Below are positions 15,013 to 23,255 of a stretch of 38,929 nt of DNA, in pieces. The notes under the pieces are model-generated. The model had not been told where the DNA came from, did not search any database, and saw nothing but the letters and a program-made list of their open reading frames with translations. A program made the translations under genes and the position numbers. This DNA comes from Solirubrobacteraceae bacterium (GTDB taxonomy: Bacteria > Actinomycetota > Thermoleophilia > Solirubrobacterales > Solirubrobacteraceae): positions 1 through 38,929 of the forward strand of contig JAUYGN010000147.1 in assembly GCA_030690545.1 (NCBI GenBank), given 5' to 3'. Every line of letters begins with the position of its first letter. Position 1 is the first letter of the stretch.

Positions 15013-16629
15013 CTACTCCCACTCGATCGTGCCGGGCGGCTTGGACGTGATGTCCAGCACGACGCGGTTGACGTCGCGCAGCTCGTTGATCATCCGCGAG
15101 GCGATCTGCTCGAGCAGGTCGTAGGGCAGGCGCGCCCAGTCGGCCGTCATCGCGTCGTCCGACGTCACGGCGCGGATCACGACGACGCTGCCGTACGTGC
15201 GCTCGTCGCCCTGCACGCCGACGGTGCGGATGTCGGGCAGCACGCAGAAGGACTGCCACAGGTCGCGGTACAGGCCGGCCTTGCGGATCTCGTCCTGCAG
15301 GATGGAGTCGCACTCGCGCAGCAGGTCCAGCCGCTCGCGCGTGGCCTCGCCGCCGACGATCCGGATCGCCAGGCCGGGGCCGGGGAACGGCTGGCGCCAG
15401 ACGAGCCGCTCGGGCAGGCCGAGCTCGGCGCCGACGGCGCGGACCTCGTCCTTGAAGAGCGCGCGCAGCGGCTCGACGAGCTCGAACTGCAGGTCCTCGG
15501 GCAGGCCGCCGACGTTGTGGTGGGACTTGATCGTCGCCGCGCCGGTGCCGCCGCCGGACTCGATCACGTCGGAGTACAGCGTGCCCTGGACGAGGTACCT
15601 CGCATCGCCGATCTTCGCCGCCTCCTCCTCGAAGACGCGGATGAACTCGGCGCCGATCGCCTTGCGCTTGCGCTCCGGGTCGCTGACGCCCTCGAGGCGC
15701 TGCAGGAAGCGCGCCTCGGCGTCGACGGCGACGAGCGGGACCTTGAAGTGATCGCGAAAGGCCGCGACGACCTGCTCGCCCTCGTTCTTGCGCATCAGGC
15801 CGTGGTCGACGAAGACGCACGTCAGCTGATCGCCGATCGCGCGGTGCACGAGCAGCGCGGCGACGCTCGAGTCGACGCCGCCCGACAGGCCGCAGATGAC
15901 CTTGCCGTCGCCGACCTGCGCGCGGATGCGGGCGATCTGCTCGGAGACGATGCTCTCCGGCGACCACGAGCGGTCCGCCTCGCAGATCTCCTGCAGGAAG
16001 CGCTCGAGGATCGTCTGCCCATAGGGCGTGTGGACGACCTCGGGATGGAACTGGATGCCGTAGATGCCGCGCTCGATCGACTCCAGCGCAGCCACCGGCG
16101 AGCCCGTCGAGGAGGCCAGCGCGGTGAAGCCCGGCGGCGGTGCGAAGACCGTGTCGCGGTGCGACATCCAGCACGTCTGATCGGTCGGCAGGCCGGCGAG
16201 GAGCCGGCCGGGCTCGCGCACGGTGAGCTCCGAGCGACCGAACTCGCCGATCTCGGCGCCCTGCACCGTGCCGCCGAGCTCGCGCGCGATGAGCTGCATC
16301 CCGTAGCAGATGCCGAGCACCGGGATGCCGAGCTCGAGCAGCTCCCTGTCCAGCCGCGGGGCGCCCTCGGCGTAGACCGACGCCGGGCCTCCGGAGAGGA
16401 TCAGCCCCTTCGGCCGGCGCTTGCGAACCTCGTCGGCGCCCACGTGGTAGGGCAACAGCTCGCTGAAGACGCCGAGCTCACGCACCCGGCGGGCGATCAG
16501 CTGCGAGTACTGACCGCCGTAGTCGAGCACGACGACCTCGTCGACCGCGCGCGGGGCCGTGATCTCGCGGACGTCCTCCTCGACCAGCTCCGTGGCCGCG
16601 GTCGCCGAGGTGACGACGCCGTCGGTCAT
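15013..16629 (-). CDS. guaA: GMP synthase (glutamine-hydrolysing)
   Basis: Aminates XMP to GMP with glutamine and ATP. The 538-residue protein has an N-terminal class I amidotransferase with the nucleophile in GICYGMQL (Cys108) and FHPE of the His/Glu pair, then an ATP-pyrophosphatase domain with the P-loop SGGVDSS, and a C-terminal dimerisation domain ending KPPGTIEWE. About 30 residues precede the usual start ([12 protein letters not shown]), slightly longer than common. ATG 16629 overlaps the guaB3 stop by 4 bases (ATGA), so the two guanine-nucleotide genes form a translationally coupled pair. Confidence 0.97.
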   Translation of the reverse strand: MTDGVVTSATAATELVEEDVREITAPRAVDEVVVLDYGGQYSQLIARRVRELGVFSELLPYHVGADEVRKRRPKGLILSGGPASVYAEGAPRLDRELLELGIPVLGICYGMQLIARELGGTVQGAEIGEFGRSELTVREPGRLLAGLPTDQTCWMSHRDTVFAPPPGFTALASSTGSPVAALESIERGIYGIQFHPEVVHTPYGQTILERFLQEICEADRSWSPESIVSEQIARIRAQVGDGKVICGLSGGVDSSVAALLVHRAIGDQLTCVFVDHGLMRKNEGEQVVAAFRDHFKVPLVAVDAEARFLQRLEGVSDPERKRKAIGAEFIRVFEEEAAKIGDARYLVQGTLYSDVIESGGGTGAATIKSHHNVGGLPEDLQFELVEPLRALFKDEVRAVGAELGLPERLVWRQPFPGPGLAIRIVGGEATRERLDLLRECDSILQDEIRKAGLYRDLWQSFCVLPDIRTVGVQGDERTYGSVVVIRAVTSDDAMTADWARLPYDLLEQIASRMINELRDVNRVVLDITSKPPGTIEWE

Positions 16630-17870
16630 GCGTCGGCCAGTGCTGGCTCCTGATGGACGCCGTTGCCGTTGGCGGGCTCCGCGGGCGCGGCGGCGGCCGA
16701 GCCGCGGGCGCCCATGCCGATTCCCTGCGCCGTCTGCAGCTGCTTGCCCTCGGTCTGCAGGGCCGGCGCGATCATCAGCTCGGCGCGGTTGAACTCGGCG
16801 ATGTCCTTGTAGCCGCACGTGGCCATCGAGGTCCGCAGGCCGCCCATCAGGTTGAACGTGCCGTCGTTCTGGTGCGCGGGTCCGACGAGGATCTCCTCGG
16901 TCGTGCCGTTCTGCACCGTCTTGACGCGCGCGCCGCGCGGCAGCGTCGCGTGGAACGTCGCCATGCCCCAGTGGTAGCCGCGGCCGGGCGCCTCGTAGGC
17001 GCGGGCCAGCGGCGAGCCGATCATCACCGCGTCGGCGCCGCAGGCGATCGCCTTCGAGACGTCGCCGCCGTTGCGCATGCCGCCGTCGGCGACCACCTGG
17101 CAGTACTCGCCGGTCTCGAGCATGTGCTGCGAGCGGGCGCCCGCGACGTCGGCGATCGCCGTCGCCTGCGGGACGCCGATGCCGAGCACGCCGCGCGTCG
17201 TGCAGGCCGCGCCGGGCCCGACGCCGACGAGCACGCCGGCCGCCCCGGTGCGCATCAGGTGCAGCGCCGTGTGGTAGCTCGCGCAGCCGCCGACGACGAC
17301 CGGCAGCGGGACCTCGCGGATGAACTCCTTGAGGTTCAGCGGCGGGCGCGACTCGTCGCTGGAGACATGCTCGGCCGAGACGACCGTGCCCTGGATGACG
17401 AGGATGTCGAGGCCCGCCTCGAGCGCGAGCTCGTAGTGCGAGCGGACCCGCTGCGGGGTCAGCGCGGCGGCGACGACGACGCCCTGCTCCTTGATCTCGC
17501 GGATCCGCGTCGCGATCAGCTCGGGAATGATCGGCGCGTCGTAGATCCTCTGCATCTCGCGCGTGGCCTCCTGCGTCGGCAGGGCGGCGATCCGCTCGAG
17601 CTGCTGCTCGGCGTCCTCGTAGCGCGTGAAGATCCCCTCGAGGTTCAGCACGGCGAGGCCGCCGAGCTTGCCGATCAGCCCGGCGGTGGTCGGCGAGACG
17701 ACGCCGTCCATCGCCGAGGCGAGCAGCGGCAGCTCGAAGCGGTAGTCGCCGAGCTTCCACGAGATGTCCACGTCGTCGGGGTCGCGCGTGCGCCGGGACG
17801 GCACGATCGCGATGTCGTCGAAGCCGTAAGCGCGGCGGGCTTTCTTCCCGCGGCCGATCTCAATCTCCAT
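16626..17870 (-). CDS. guaB3: GuaB3 family IMP dehydrogenase-related protein
   Basis: Member of the IMPDH/GMP reductase superfamily, expected to act on IMP in guanine-nucleotide synthesis. The 414-residue protein has the TIM-barrel with SAMDGVVS near 52-59, the nucleotide loop [13 protein letters not shown] with Cys223 in the catalytic position, and the flap region, but no CBS domains. The length and the [12 protein letters not shown] opening match the GuaB3 group common in actinobacteria. A C-terminal Ala/Pro-rich tail of about 30 residues is extra. Coupling to guaA supports a role in GMP supply. A canonical CBS-bearing guaB is not in the window. A terminator-like hairpin sits in its leader. 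Confidence 0.9.
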   Translation of the reverse strand: MEIEIGRGKKARRAYGFDDIAIVPSRRTRDPDDVDISWKLGDYRFELPLLASAMDGVVSPTTAGLIGKLGGLAVLNLEGIFTRYEDAEQQLERIAALPTQEATREMQRIYDAPIIPELIATRIREIKEQGVVVAAALTPQRVRSHYELALEAGLDILVIQGTVVSAEHVSSDESRPPLNLKEFIREVPLPVVVGGCASYHTALHLMRTGAAGVLVGVGPGAACTTRGVLGIGVPQATAIADVAGARSQHMLETGEYCQVVADGGMRNGGDVSKAIACGADAVMIGSPLARAYEAPGRGYHWGMATFHATLPRGARVKTVQNGTTEEILVGPAHQNDGTFNLMGGLRTSMATCGYKDIAEFNRAELMIAPALQTEGKQLQTAQGIGMGARGSAAAAPAEPANGNGVHQEPALADA

Positions 17871-17897
17871 TTGCGAATCCTAGGCGTGAGGGCGGAC

Positions 17898-17923
17898 AAA
17901 ACGACCCGGCACAGACCGGGTCG
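17898..17923 (-). promoter_or_regulatory. Terminator-like hairpin in the guaB3 leader (candidate attenuator)
   Basis: On the minus strand an 8-bp perfect stem CGACCCGG/CCGGGTCG (17923-17902) with a 6-base loop is followed directly by TTTT (17901-17898), 27 bases before the guaB3 ATG. A smaller hairpin (CCGCA/TGCGG, 17937-17949) and a -10-like TAAGCT (17976-17971) lie upstream, so the hairpin would be inside the transcript leader. Confidence 0.45.
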
Positions 17924-17970
17924 GCGACGACGAATTCCGCACGTTGCGGGCGGCGGCAGCTCGCTCTTCG

Positions 17971-17976
17971 AGCTTA
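17971..17976 (-). promoter_or_regulatory. Candidate -10 element of guaB3-guaA
   Basis: TAAGCT on the minus strand fits TAnnnT. It would start transcription near 17964 and give a leader of about 94 bases containing two hairpins. No good -35 is apparent. Confidence 0.35.
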
Positions 17977-18009
17977 GCAACGGGTCCGCGACGCGGCGGA
18001 CGGATGCGA

Positions 18010-18036
18010 TGTCACAACGGCGGGCGCTGCGTCGTC
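18010..18036 (+). promoter_or_regulatory. ECF41-type promoter
   Basis: TGTCACA (18010-18016) followed after 16 bases by CGTC (18033-18036) matches the -35 and -10 motifs reported for ECF41 sigma factors. It lies 46 bases before the SDR gene whose downstream partner is an ECF41 factor. A second CGTC at 18030 would give a spacer of 13. Confidence 0.7.
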
Positions 18037-18082
18037 CCTGTCGTAGTGCCGTCCACCACGACGCAGGGAAGGTGATCGTTCG

Positions 18083-18889
18083 ATGCAGATCGCAGTACCA
18101 GGAGGAACGGGAATGCTCGGCCGGCCGGTCGTCGAGGAGCTCGTCCGGCGCGGGCACGACGTGCGCGTGCTGACACGCACGCCGCCATCGGATCCACTGC
18201 CCGGAGCCGAGCACCACGAGGTCGACCTCGTCACGGGCGCCGGCCTGGACGACGCGCTGGCCGGCGTCGACGCGGTGATCGAGGCGGCCAACACGCCCGG
18301 CACCGGCCGCAAGGCGACGCCCGTGCTCGTCGAGGGCACCCGCCGGCTGCTGCAGGCCGAGGCGCGCGCAGGCGTCGGTCACCACGTCGCGATCTCGATC
18401 GTCGGCATCGACGCGGTGCCCTTCTCCTACTACCGTGCGAAGCTCGCTCAGGAGCAGCTCGTGCAGGAGGGGCCGGTCGCCTGGAGCATCGTGCGCGCGA
18501 CGCAGTTTCATCAGCTACTGGACTGGACCTTCGCCAGCACCGCGCGGGCCGGCTTCGTGCCCGCCAACGGCTTCGCGATGGCGCCCGTCGACCCGCGTTT
18601 CGTCGCGCGAGCGCTCGTCGATGCCGCACAGGACGGCCCTGGCGGGCGGTTGGCGCCGGTCGCAGGCCCGCAGGTCGTGCCGGTCGGGCAGCTCGCACGG
18701 CAGTGGGCCTCCGCCCGCCGGCGTCGCAGGCCGGCACTGCCACTGCCACTGCCGCGCCGAGCCCGCCGCGCGCTGCGCGCCGGCGGGCTCGTCCCCGCCG
18801 GCGACGACGTGCGCAGCGGCGGGCCGAGCTTCGGCGACTGGCTGCGCTCCGACGCCCAGCCTCGCACGGCAGCGGTGGTCGCCGCGTGA
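18083..18889 (+). CDS. NAD(P)-binding SDR/NmrA-like oxidoreductase
   Basis: A 268-residue atypical short-chain dehydrogenase. The N-terminal nucleotide loop is PGGTGMLG (6-13) and the chain has the NmrA/epimerase-like features VVEELVRRGHDVRVLTR, a serine in ISIVGID and YYRAK (Tyr and Lys in the SDR active-site spacing). The substrate is unknown. It is followed by an ECF41 sigma factor with a 4-base overlap (GTGA), and it stands behind an ECF41-type promoter. Oxidoreductases and epimerases are known partners of ECF41 factors, so it is probably the main target gene. ATG 18083 has a purine-rich AGGGAAGG upstream. Confidence 0.85.
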   Translation: MQIAVPGGTGMLGRPVVEELVRRGHDVRVLTRTPPSDPLPGAEHHEVDLVTGAGLDDALAGVDAVIEAANTPGTGRKATPVLVEGTRRLLQAEARAGVGHHVAISIVGIDAVPFSYYRAKLAQEQLVQEGPVAWSIVRATQFHQLLDWTFASTARAGFVPANGFAMAPVDPRFVARALVDAAQDGPGGRLAPVAGPQVVPVGQLARQWASARRRRRPALPLPLPRRARRALRAGGLVPAGDDVRSGGPSFGDWLRSDAQPRTAAVVAA

Positions 18890-19773
18890 GCGACGTCGCC
18901 GAGCGCTTCGAGGAGCTGCGGCCGCGGCTGCTGCGGATCGCCTACAGCCAGCTGGGCAGCCTCGCCGAGGCCGAGGACGTCGTGCAGGATGCCTGGCTGC
19001 GCCTGGAGCGCGCCGATCTCGAGGCGATCGAGGATCTGACGGGCTGGCTGGTGACCGTCGTCGGTCGCCTGGCGCTCGACGCGCTCGGCTCGGCGCGGGT
19101 CCGCCGCGAGCGCTACGTCGGGCCGTGGCTGCCCGACCCGCTCGTCGGCGCGGCCGCCGGCGACGACGCCGACCCAGCCGATCGCGTGACGCTCGACGAG
19201 ACGGTCAGCCACGCGCTGCTGTTCGTCCTCGAGCGGCTCTCGCCGGCCGAGCGGACGGCGTTCATCCTGCACGACGTCTTCGGCTACTCGTTTCAGGAGG
19301 TCGGCGACGTCGTCGGCCGCACGCCCGCCGCGGCGCGCCAGCTCGCCTCGCGCGCGCGACGACACGTCGTCGAGCAGCGCCCGCGCCAGTCCGGGACGCA
19401 CGAGCAGCAGCAGCGCGTTGTCGCGGCGTTCGCCGCCGCGGCCGGTGGCGGAGATCTCGACGCGCTGCTGGCCGTGCTCGATCCCGACGTCGTCATGCGC
19501 TCGGACGGCGGCGGGCGCGTGCGGGCGGCTCGCAAGCCGCTGATCGGCGCCGACCGCGTGAGCCGCGCGCTCGTCGCGCTGGCGCGCAAGTTCGCCGCAC
19601 GATCGGACGTGCGCTTCACGGACGTCAACGGGCTGCCGGGACTGATCATGGTCAGTCGCGACGACGGGGAGCTGTCGGTCCTCGCGTTCACCGTCGACGC
19701 CGATCGGATCACGACGATCCACATGCAGCGAAACCCCGACAAGCTCAGCCACGTGGCGGTGCCGGGCGAGTGA
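18886..19773 (+). CDS. ECF41 family RNA polymerase sigma factor with SnoaL-like C-terminal domain
   Basis: Directs RNA polymerase to ECF41 promoters. The 295-residue protein has sigma2 (about 5-75, AEDVVQDAWLRL), sigma4 (about 105-162, helix-turn-helix FQEVGDVVGRTPAAARQLASR) and a C-terminal NTF2/SnoaL-like extension. All three ECF41 hallmarks are seen: WLP in the linker (81-83), DGGG (207-210) and NPDKL (283-287). In this group the extension replaces an anti-sigma factor and tunes activity. GTG 18886 overlaps the oxidoreductase stop. The promoter at 18010-18036 suggests autoregulation of the pair. The inducing signal is unknown. Confidence 0.92.
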   Translation: MSDVAERFEELRPRLLRIAYSQLGSLAEAEDVVQDAWLRLERADLEAIEDLTGWLVTVVGRLALDALGSARVRRERYVGPWLPDPLVGAAAGDDADPADRVTLDETVSHALLFVLERLSPAERTAFILHDVFGYSFQEVGDVVGRTPAAARQLASRARRHVVEQRPRQSGTHEQQQRVVAAFAAAAGGGDLDALLAVLDPDVVMRSDGGGRVRAARKPLIGADRVSRALVALARKFAARSDVRFTDVNGLPGLIMVSRDDGELSVLAFTVDADRITTIHMQRNPDKLSHVAVPGE

Positions 19774-19805
19774 CCGCGGCGCGGGTCGAGCGGGTCGCGA
19801 CCGCG

Positions 19806-21005
19806 TCAGCCGACGAACTCGATCTCGACCGGCTCGCCGGCCTCGATCCCGTCGCGGTCCTCGGGCACGAGCGCGAGCGCGTCGACGCCGAGCATCGAGG
19901 TGAGGATGTGCGACTCCTGGGACTTCGTCGGGCGCACGTGCCAGCCGTCGTCCTGCAGCGTCGTGCGGCAGCGGATCACCGTCGTGCGCCCGACCGCGCC
20001 CTCGAGCGGCTCGTCGGCGGTCGCCGTCAGCGGGTGATGCTCACCGCTGCGCCCGAGCATCGCGTCCATCGCCGGCACGACGAAGAGGCGAAAGGCCATC
20101 AGCGCGGAGACCGGGTTGCCGGGCAGCGCGAAGACGAGCGTGCCGTCCTCGCCGACGGCGACCGTGGTCGGCCGGCCGGGCTTGAGCTTGACCCCGGCGA
20201 AGACCTCGCGGTAGCCCAGGCGCTGGAGCGCCGGGCGGACGTGGTCGTGCGGGCCGACCGAGACGCCGCCGGTCGTGATCAGGATGTCGACGTCGCGCAG
20301 CGCCGCGCCGAGCACGGAGACCGTCGCCTCGAGGTCGTCGCCGACCCGCACGCGGGTCACGAGCTCGCCGCCGGCGCGGTGCACCGCGCCGCCGAGCGCC
20401 GGTCCGTTGGAGTCGCGAATCGCACCCGGCGCCAGCGGCTTGCCGGGATCGGTCAGCTCGTCGCCGGTACCGGCGATCGCGACGCGCGGGCGGCGCACGA
20501 CGCTCGGCCGCGGGATGTTCATCGAGGCCAGCACGCCGAGCTCGGCGGGACCGAGCAGCGATCCGGCAGGCACGACGAGCTCGCCGGCGTTGATGTCCTC
20601 GCCGGGCGGCCTGACGTGGTAGCCGAGCGCGATCTGGCCGTCGATCGCGACGGACGTGCCGTCGCTGCGCGTCAGCTCCTGGGGCACGATCGCGTCGGCC
20701 CCGTCGGGCACCGGGGCGCCCGTCGAGATCCGCACGGCGGTCCCGCGGCGGACGCTGACGCCCGCCTCGCTGCCGGCCTTCGCCTCGCCGATCAGCTCGA
20801 GCTCGGCCGAGCCGTCGATCGTGTCGGCGGCGCGGATCGCGAAGCCGTCCATCGCCGAGGCGGCGAACGGCGGGACGTCGTTGGGCGCGCTCGCGTCGAG
20901 CGCGAGCGCGCGGCCGAGCGCGTCGTCGAGGGCGACCTCCTCGGCGCCGAGCACATGGGCGTGCTCGAGTACGGCGGCGCGCGCCTGCTGGATCGAGACG
21001 GGCAT
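19806..21005 (-). CDS. moeA: Molybdopterin molybdenumtransferase
   Basis: Inserts molybdate into adenylated molybdopterin to give molybdenum cofactor. The 399-residue product has the MoeA pattern: PPFAASAMDGFA (45-56), an STGAPVPDGADA loop, GTGDEL, the catalytic TTGGVSVGPHD and LPGNPVSA, then the C-terminal beta domain. Length is normal. The window also encodes a molybdenum nitrate reductase at 27993-31520 that needs this cofactor, though the two are 7 kb apart and on opposite strands. Upstream, 21006-21136 holds no convincing gene. Confidence 0.95.
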   Translation of the reverse strand: MPVSIQQARAAVLEHAHVLGAEEVALDDALGRALALDASAPNDVPPFAASAMDGFAIRAADTIDGSAELELIGEAKAGSEAGVSVRRGTAVRISTGAPVPDGADAIVPQELTRSDGTSVAIDGQIALGYHVRPPGEDINAGELVVPAGSLLGPAELGVLASMNIPRPSVVRRPRVAIAGTGDELTDPGKPLAPGAIRDSNGPALGGAVHRAGGELVTRVRVGDDLEATVSVLGAALRDVDILITTGGVSVGPHDHVRPALQRLGYREVFAGVKLKPGRPTTVAVGEDGTLVFALPGNPVSALMAFRLFVVPAMDAMLGRSGEHHPLTATADEPLEGAVGRTTVIRCRTTLQDDGWHVRPTKSQESHILTSMLGVDALALVPEDRDGIEAGEPVEIEFVG

Positions 21006-21136
21006 CCTGCGGCCCTATGCCGCTTCCGTCCGCGCGACGCGACGCCGCCCGGCACCGGTCTGAGCGGCGAACGCCTCGCCGAGCTCGCTCGCGGTCATCG
21101 GCGGGACGCTACCAGCGACGGGTCGTCGTCCTGGCT

Positions 21137-22498
21137 TCAGCCTTGGCGGACGATCTGCGCGAGACGACCGATCGCGTGCTCGATCGCGGCCTCGCCGAGG
21201 TTCGCGTAGCCGAGGACGAGTCCGGGTGCGCCGGCGCCGATCCCGCCGACCGCGACCCCGGCGGCGCGCGCGGCGGCGACGATGCGCGCCTCGTCAGTCC
21301 CATACGGCAGGCGGATGGCGACGAAGAGGCCGGCCGCCGCTCCGTGCACGGTCGCCTCGGGCAGCTGGGCGGCGAGCGTCGCGAGGACGGCATCGCGCTT
21401 GCGGCGGTAGCGCCGGCGCTGGCGACGCAGGTGGCGGTCGAGCTCACCGCGCTCGATGAGGTCGGCGAACGCGAGCTGCTCGAGCGCCGCGGGCATTCCG
21501 CCTCGCACGCGCTGCAGCTGCGCGACGGGCTCGACGAACGTCTCCGGCAGGACCAGCCAGCCGAGCCGGATCGCGGGAGCCAGCGACTTGCTGGCCGAGC
21601 CGCCGTACACGACCGTCCCGGGCGCGAGACCCTGCAGCGCGCCGATCGGCTCGCGGTCGTAGCGGTACTCGGCGTCGTAGTCGTCCTCGACGACGATCGC
21701 CTCGTGCTCGTGCGCCCACGTCACGAGCTCCGCACGACGCGCCGGCGACAGCACCGCACCGGTCGGATACTGGTGCGCGGGGGCCACGGCGACGGCGTCG
21801 ACATCGGCGCGGTCACGAAGCCGCGCCGTGATCAGACCGTCCTCGTCGAGCGGCATCGGAGCGACCGCCAGGCCGGCCTCACCGGCCGTCTCCGCGAAGC
21901 CGCGCCAGCCGGGATGCTCGACGCCGACGTGGCGCGTGCCGTGCGCCGCCAGCACGGGCCACAGCAGCGAGAGCCCCTGGCGCAGGCCGTTCGTCACGAC
22001 GATCTGGTCGGGCGTCGTCCGCACGCCGCGCGCGCGAGCGAGGTAGACGGCGAGCGCGCGGCGCAGCTCCGCAAGCCCTTCGCCGGCGGGCAGGTCGAGG
22101 CGATCGTCGGGCGCGCTGCGCAGGACGCGGCCCAGCGCGGCGCGCCACGCCGTCCGCGGGAACGCGCCGAGCGACGGGACGAACGGGCTCAGGTCGTACT
22201 GCACCGCGGGCGGCGCTGCCGCGACCGCGCGGCGCGGCTGGTCGGACGGGCGACCCGTGGTCGCGACGGTCGTCCCCGCTCCGCGACGAGCGGTGAGATA
22301 GCCCTCGGCGGTGAGCTGCGCGTACGCGTCGACGACGACGCCGCGCGACACTCCGAGCTGCTCGCTGAGCACCCGCGTCGAGGGCAGCCGCGTCTCCGGG
22401 TGCAGCAGGCCCGTGCGGATGCCGTCGCGCAACGCGGCCTCCAGCCGTGCGCGCAGCGACGAGCCCGGCGTGCGGGCGAGGTCGAGATGAAGGTCCAT
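21137..22498 (-). CDS. MocR (GntR/aminotransferase fusion) transcriptional regulator
   Basis: Regulator with a GntR-type winged helix-turn-helix (about 10-75, LPSTRVLSEQLGVSRGVV) joined to a fold-type I aminotransferase domain that binds pyridoxal phosphate as effector. The PLP lysine is Lys304 in GGSASKSLAPAIR, with Asp272-Asp273 in VVEDDYDAEYRY and HQYPTG (242-247). The 453-residue length is typical. It is divergent from a pyridoxamine-phosphate-oxidase-like gene with 60 bases between them, which holds repeated GGTCC/GGACC half-sites. That arrangement suggests it controls its neighbour and itself in response to a B6 vitamer or an amine. PdxR is possible but not proven. Confidence 0.9.
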   Translation of the reverse strand: MDLHLDLARTPGSSLRARLEAALRDGIRTGLLHPETRLPSTRVLSEQLGVSRGVVVDAYAQLTAEGYLTARRGAGTTVATTGRPSDQPRRAVAAAPPAVQYDLSPFVPSLGAFPRTAWRAALGRVLRSAPDDRLDLPAGEGLAELRRALAVYLARARGVRTTPDQIVVTNGLRQGLSLLWPVLAAHGTRHVGVEHPGWRGFAETAGEAGLAVAPMPLDEDGLITARLRDRADVDAVAVAPAHQYPTGAVLSPARRAELVTWAHEHEAIVVEDDYDAEYRYDREPIGALQGLAPGTVVYGGSASKSLAPAIRLGWLVLPETFVEPVAQLQRVRGGMPAALEQLAFADLIERGELDRHLRRQRRRYRRKRDAVLATLAAQLPEATVHGAAAGLFVAIRLPYGTDEARIVAAARAAGVAVGGIGAGAPGLVLGYANLGEAAIEHAIGRLAQIVRQG

Positions 22499-22544
22499 TG
22501 GTCCCCTTCGTCAGTACTCGAATGGTCCTGTTCGCCGGACCAAT
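22497..22544. promoter_or_regulatory. Repeated ATTGGTCC half-sites between MocR gene and its divergent neighbour
   Basis: Three related half-sites are present on the plus strand: ATTGGTCC (22497-22504, overlapping the MocR start codon), AATGGTCC (22521-22528) and GGACCAAT (22537-22544). The last two form an inverted repeat with an 8-base spacer, the first two a direct repeat 24 bases apart. This fits MocR binding, which uses repeated half-sites. Confidence 0.6.
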
Positions 22545-22558
22545 CCTGACGTATCGTC

Positions 22559-23233
22559 GTGCCCGTGGCCACCGCTCCGTCACAACGCGCGCGGGTCCGC
22601 CGCGCTCCGTCGCGCGCCGCGTACGACCGCGACGCGATCGACGCGATCCTCGACGAGGCGCTCGTCGCCCACGTCGGCTTCGCGGTCGACGGACAGCCGT
22701 ACGTCATCCCGACGCTGCACGCGCGCGCCGGCGAGACCGTCTACATCCACGGCTCCGCGGCCAGCCGCACGCTCCGCACGCTCGCGACCTCCGCTCCCGC
22801 CTGCCTGACCGTGACGCTGCTCGACGGCATCGTGCTCGCCCGCTCGGCGTTTCACCACTCGATGAACTACCGCTCCGTCGTCGTCCTCGGCGAGGCCAGA
22901 CCGGTCGACGACCCCGCCGAGCAGCTGGCGGCGCTCGAGCAGTTCACCGAGCGCCTCGTTCCCGGCCGCTGGGGCGAGGTCCGCCCGCCGAGCGCGCAGG
23001 AGCTGAAGGGCACCCGCGTGCTGGCGATGGGGCTCGACGAGGCCTCGGCGAAGGTGCGCAGCGGACCGCCGGTCGACGACGAGGAGGACTACGCGTCGGA
23101 CGCCTGGGCCGGCGTGATCCCGTTGGCGCTCACGTCGGGCGCGCCGGTGCCCGACCCGCGCCTCGATGCCGGCGTCGCACCGTCGCCGTGCGTGCAGCGC
23201 TGGGAGCCGGTCGCCCGGCGCGCAGCACGCTGA
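22559..23233 (+). CDS. Pyridoxamine 5'-phosphate oxidase family (FMN-binding split-barrel) protein
   Basis: A 224-residue protein with the split-barrel fold used by flavin enzymes. The pattern is HVGFAVDGQPYVIPTLHAR (about 38-56), an IHGSAASR loop, and a SMNYRSVVVLGEAR strand. It resembles the NimA/Rv-type FMN group rather than true PdxH, so flavin or heme binding is expected but the reaction is not known. Two GTG starts 6 bases apart (22559, 22565) are possible. It is divergent from a MocR regulator, with operator-like repeats between, which argues that its expression answers to a PLP-related signal. Confidence 0.82.
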   Translation: MPVATAPSQRARVRRAPSRAAYDRDAIDAILDEALVAHVGFAVDGQPYVIPTLHARAGETVYIHGSAASRTLRTLATSAPACLTVTLLDGIVLARSAFHHSMNYRSVVVLGEARPVDDPAEQLAALEQFTERLVPGRWGEVRPPSAQELKGTRVLAMGLDEASAKVRSGPPVDDEEDYASDAWAGVIPLALTSGAPVPDPRLDAGVAPSPCVQRWEPVARRAAR

Positions 23234-23255
23234 AGCGAGCGTGGCGGCGCGGCGC

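Noticed and set aside
19774-19805. Possible bidirectional terminator between the sigma factor gene and moeA
   Set aside because: The 32-base gap shows no stem with a T-tract on either strand.
21015-21098. A 27-residue frame (start MTASELGEAF) just upstream of moeA on the minus strand
   Set aside because: No good ribosome-binding site, no hydrophobic or known motif; it could be a leader peptide but nothing supports this.
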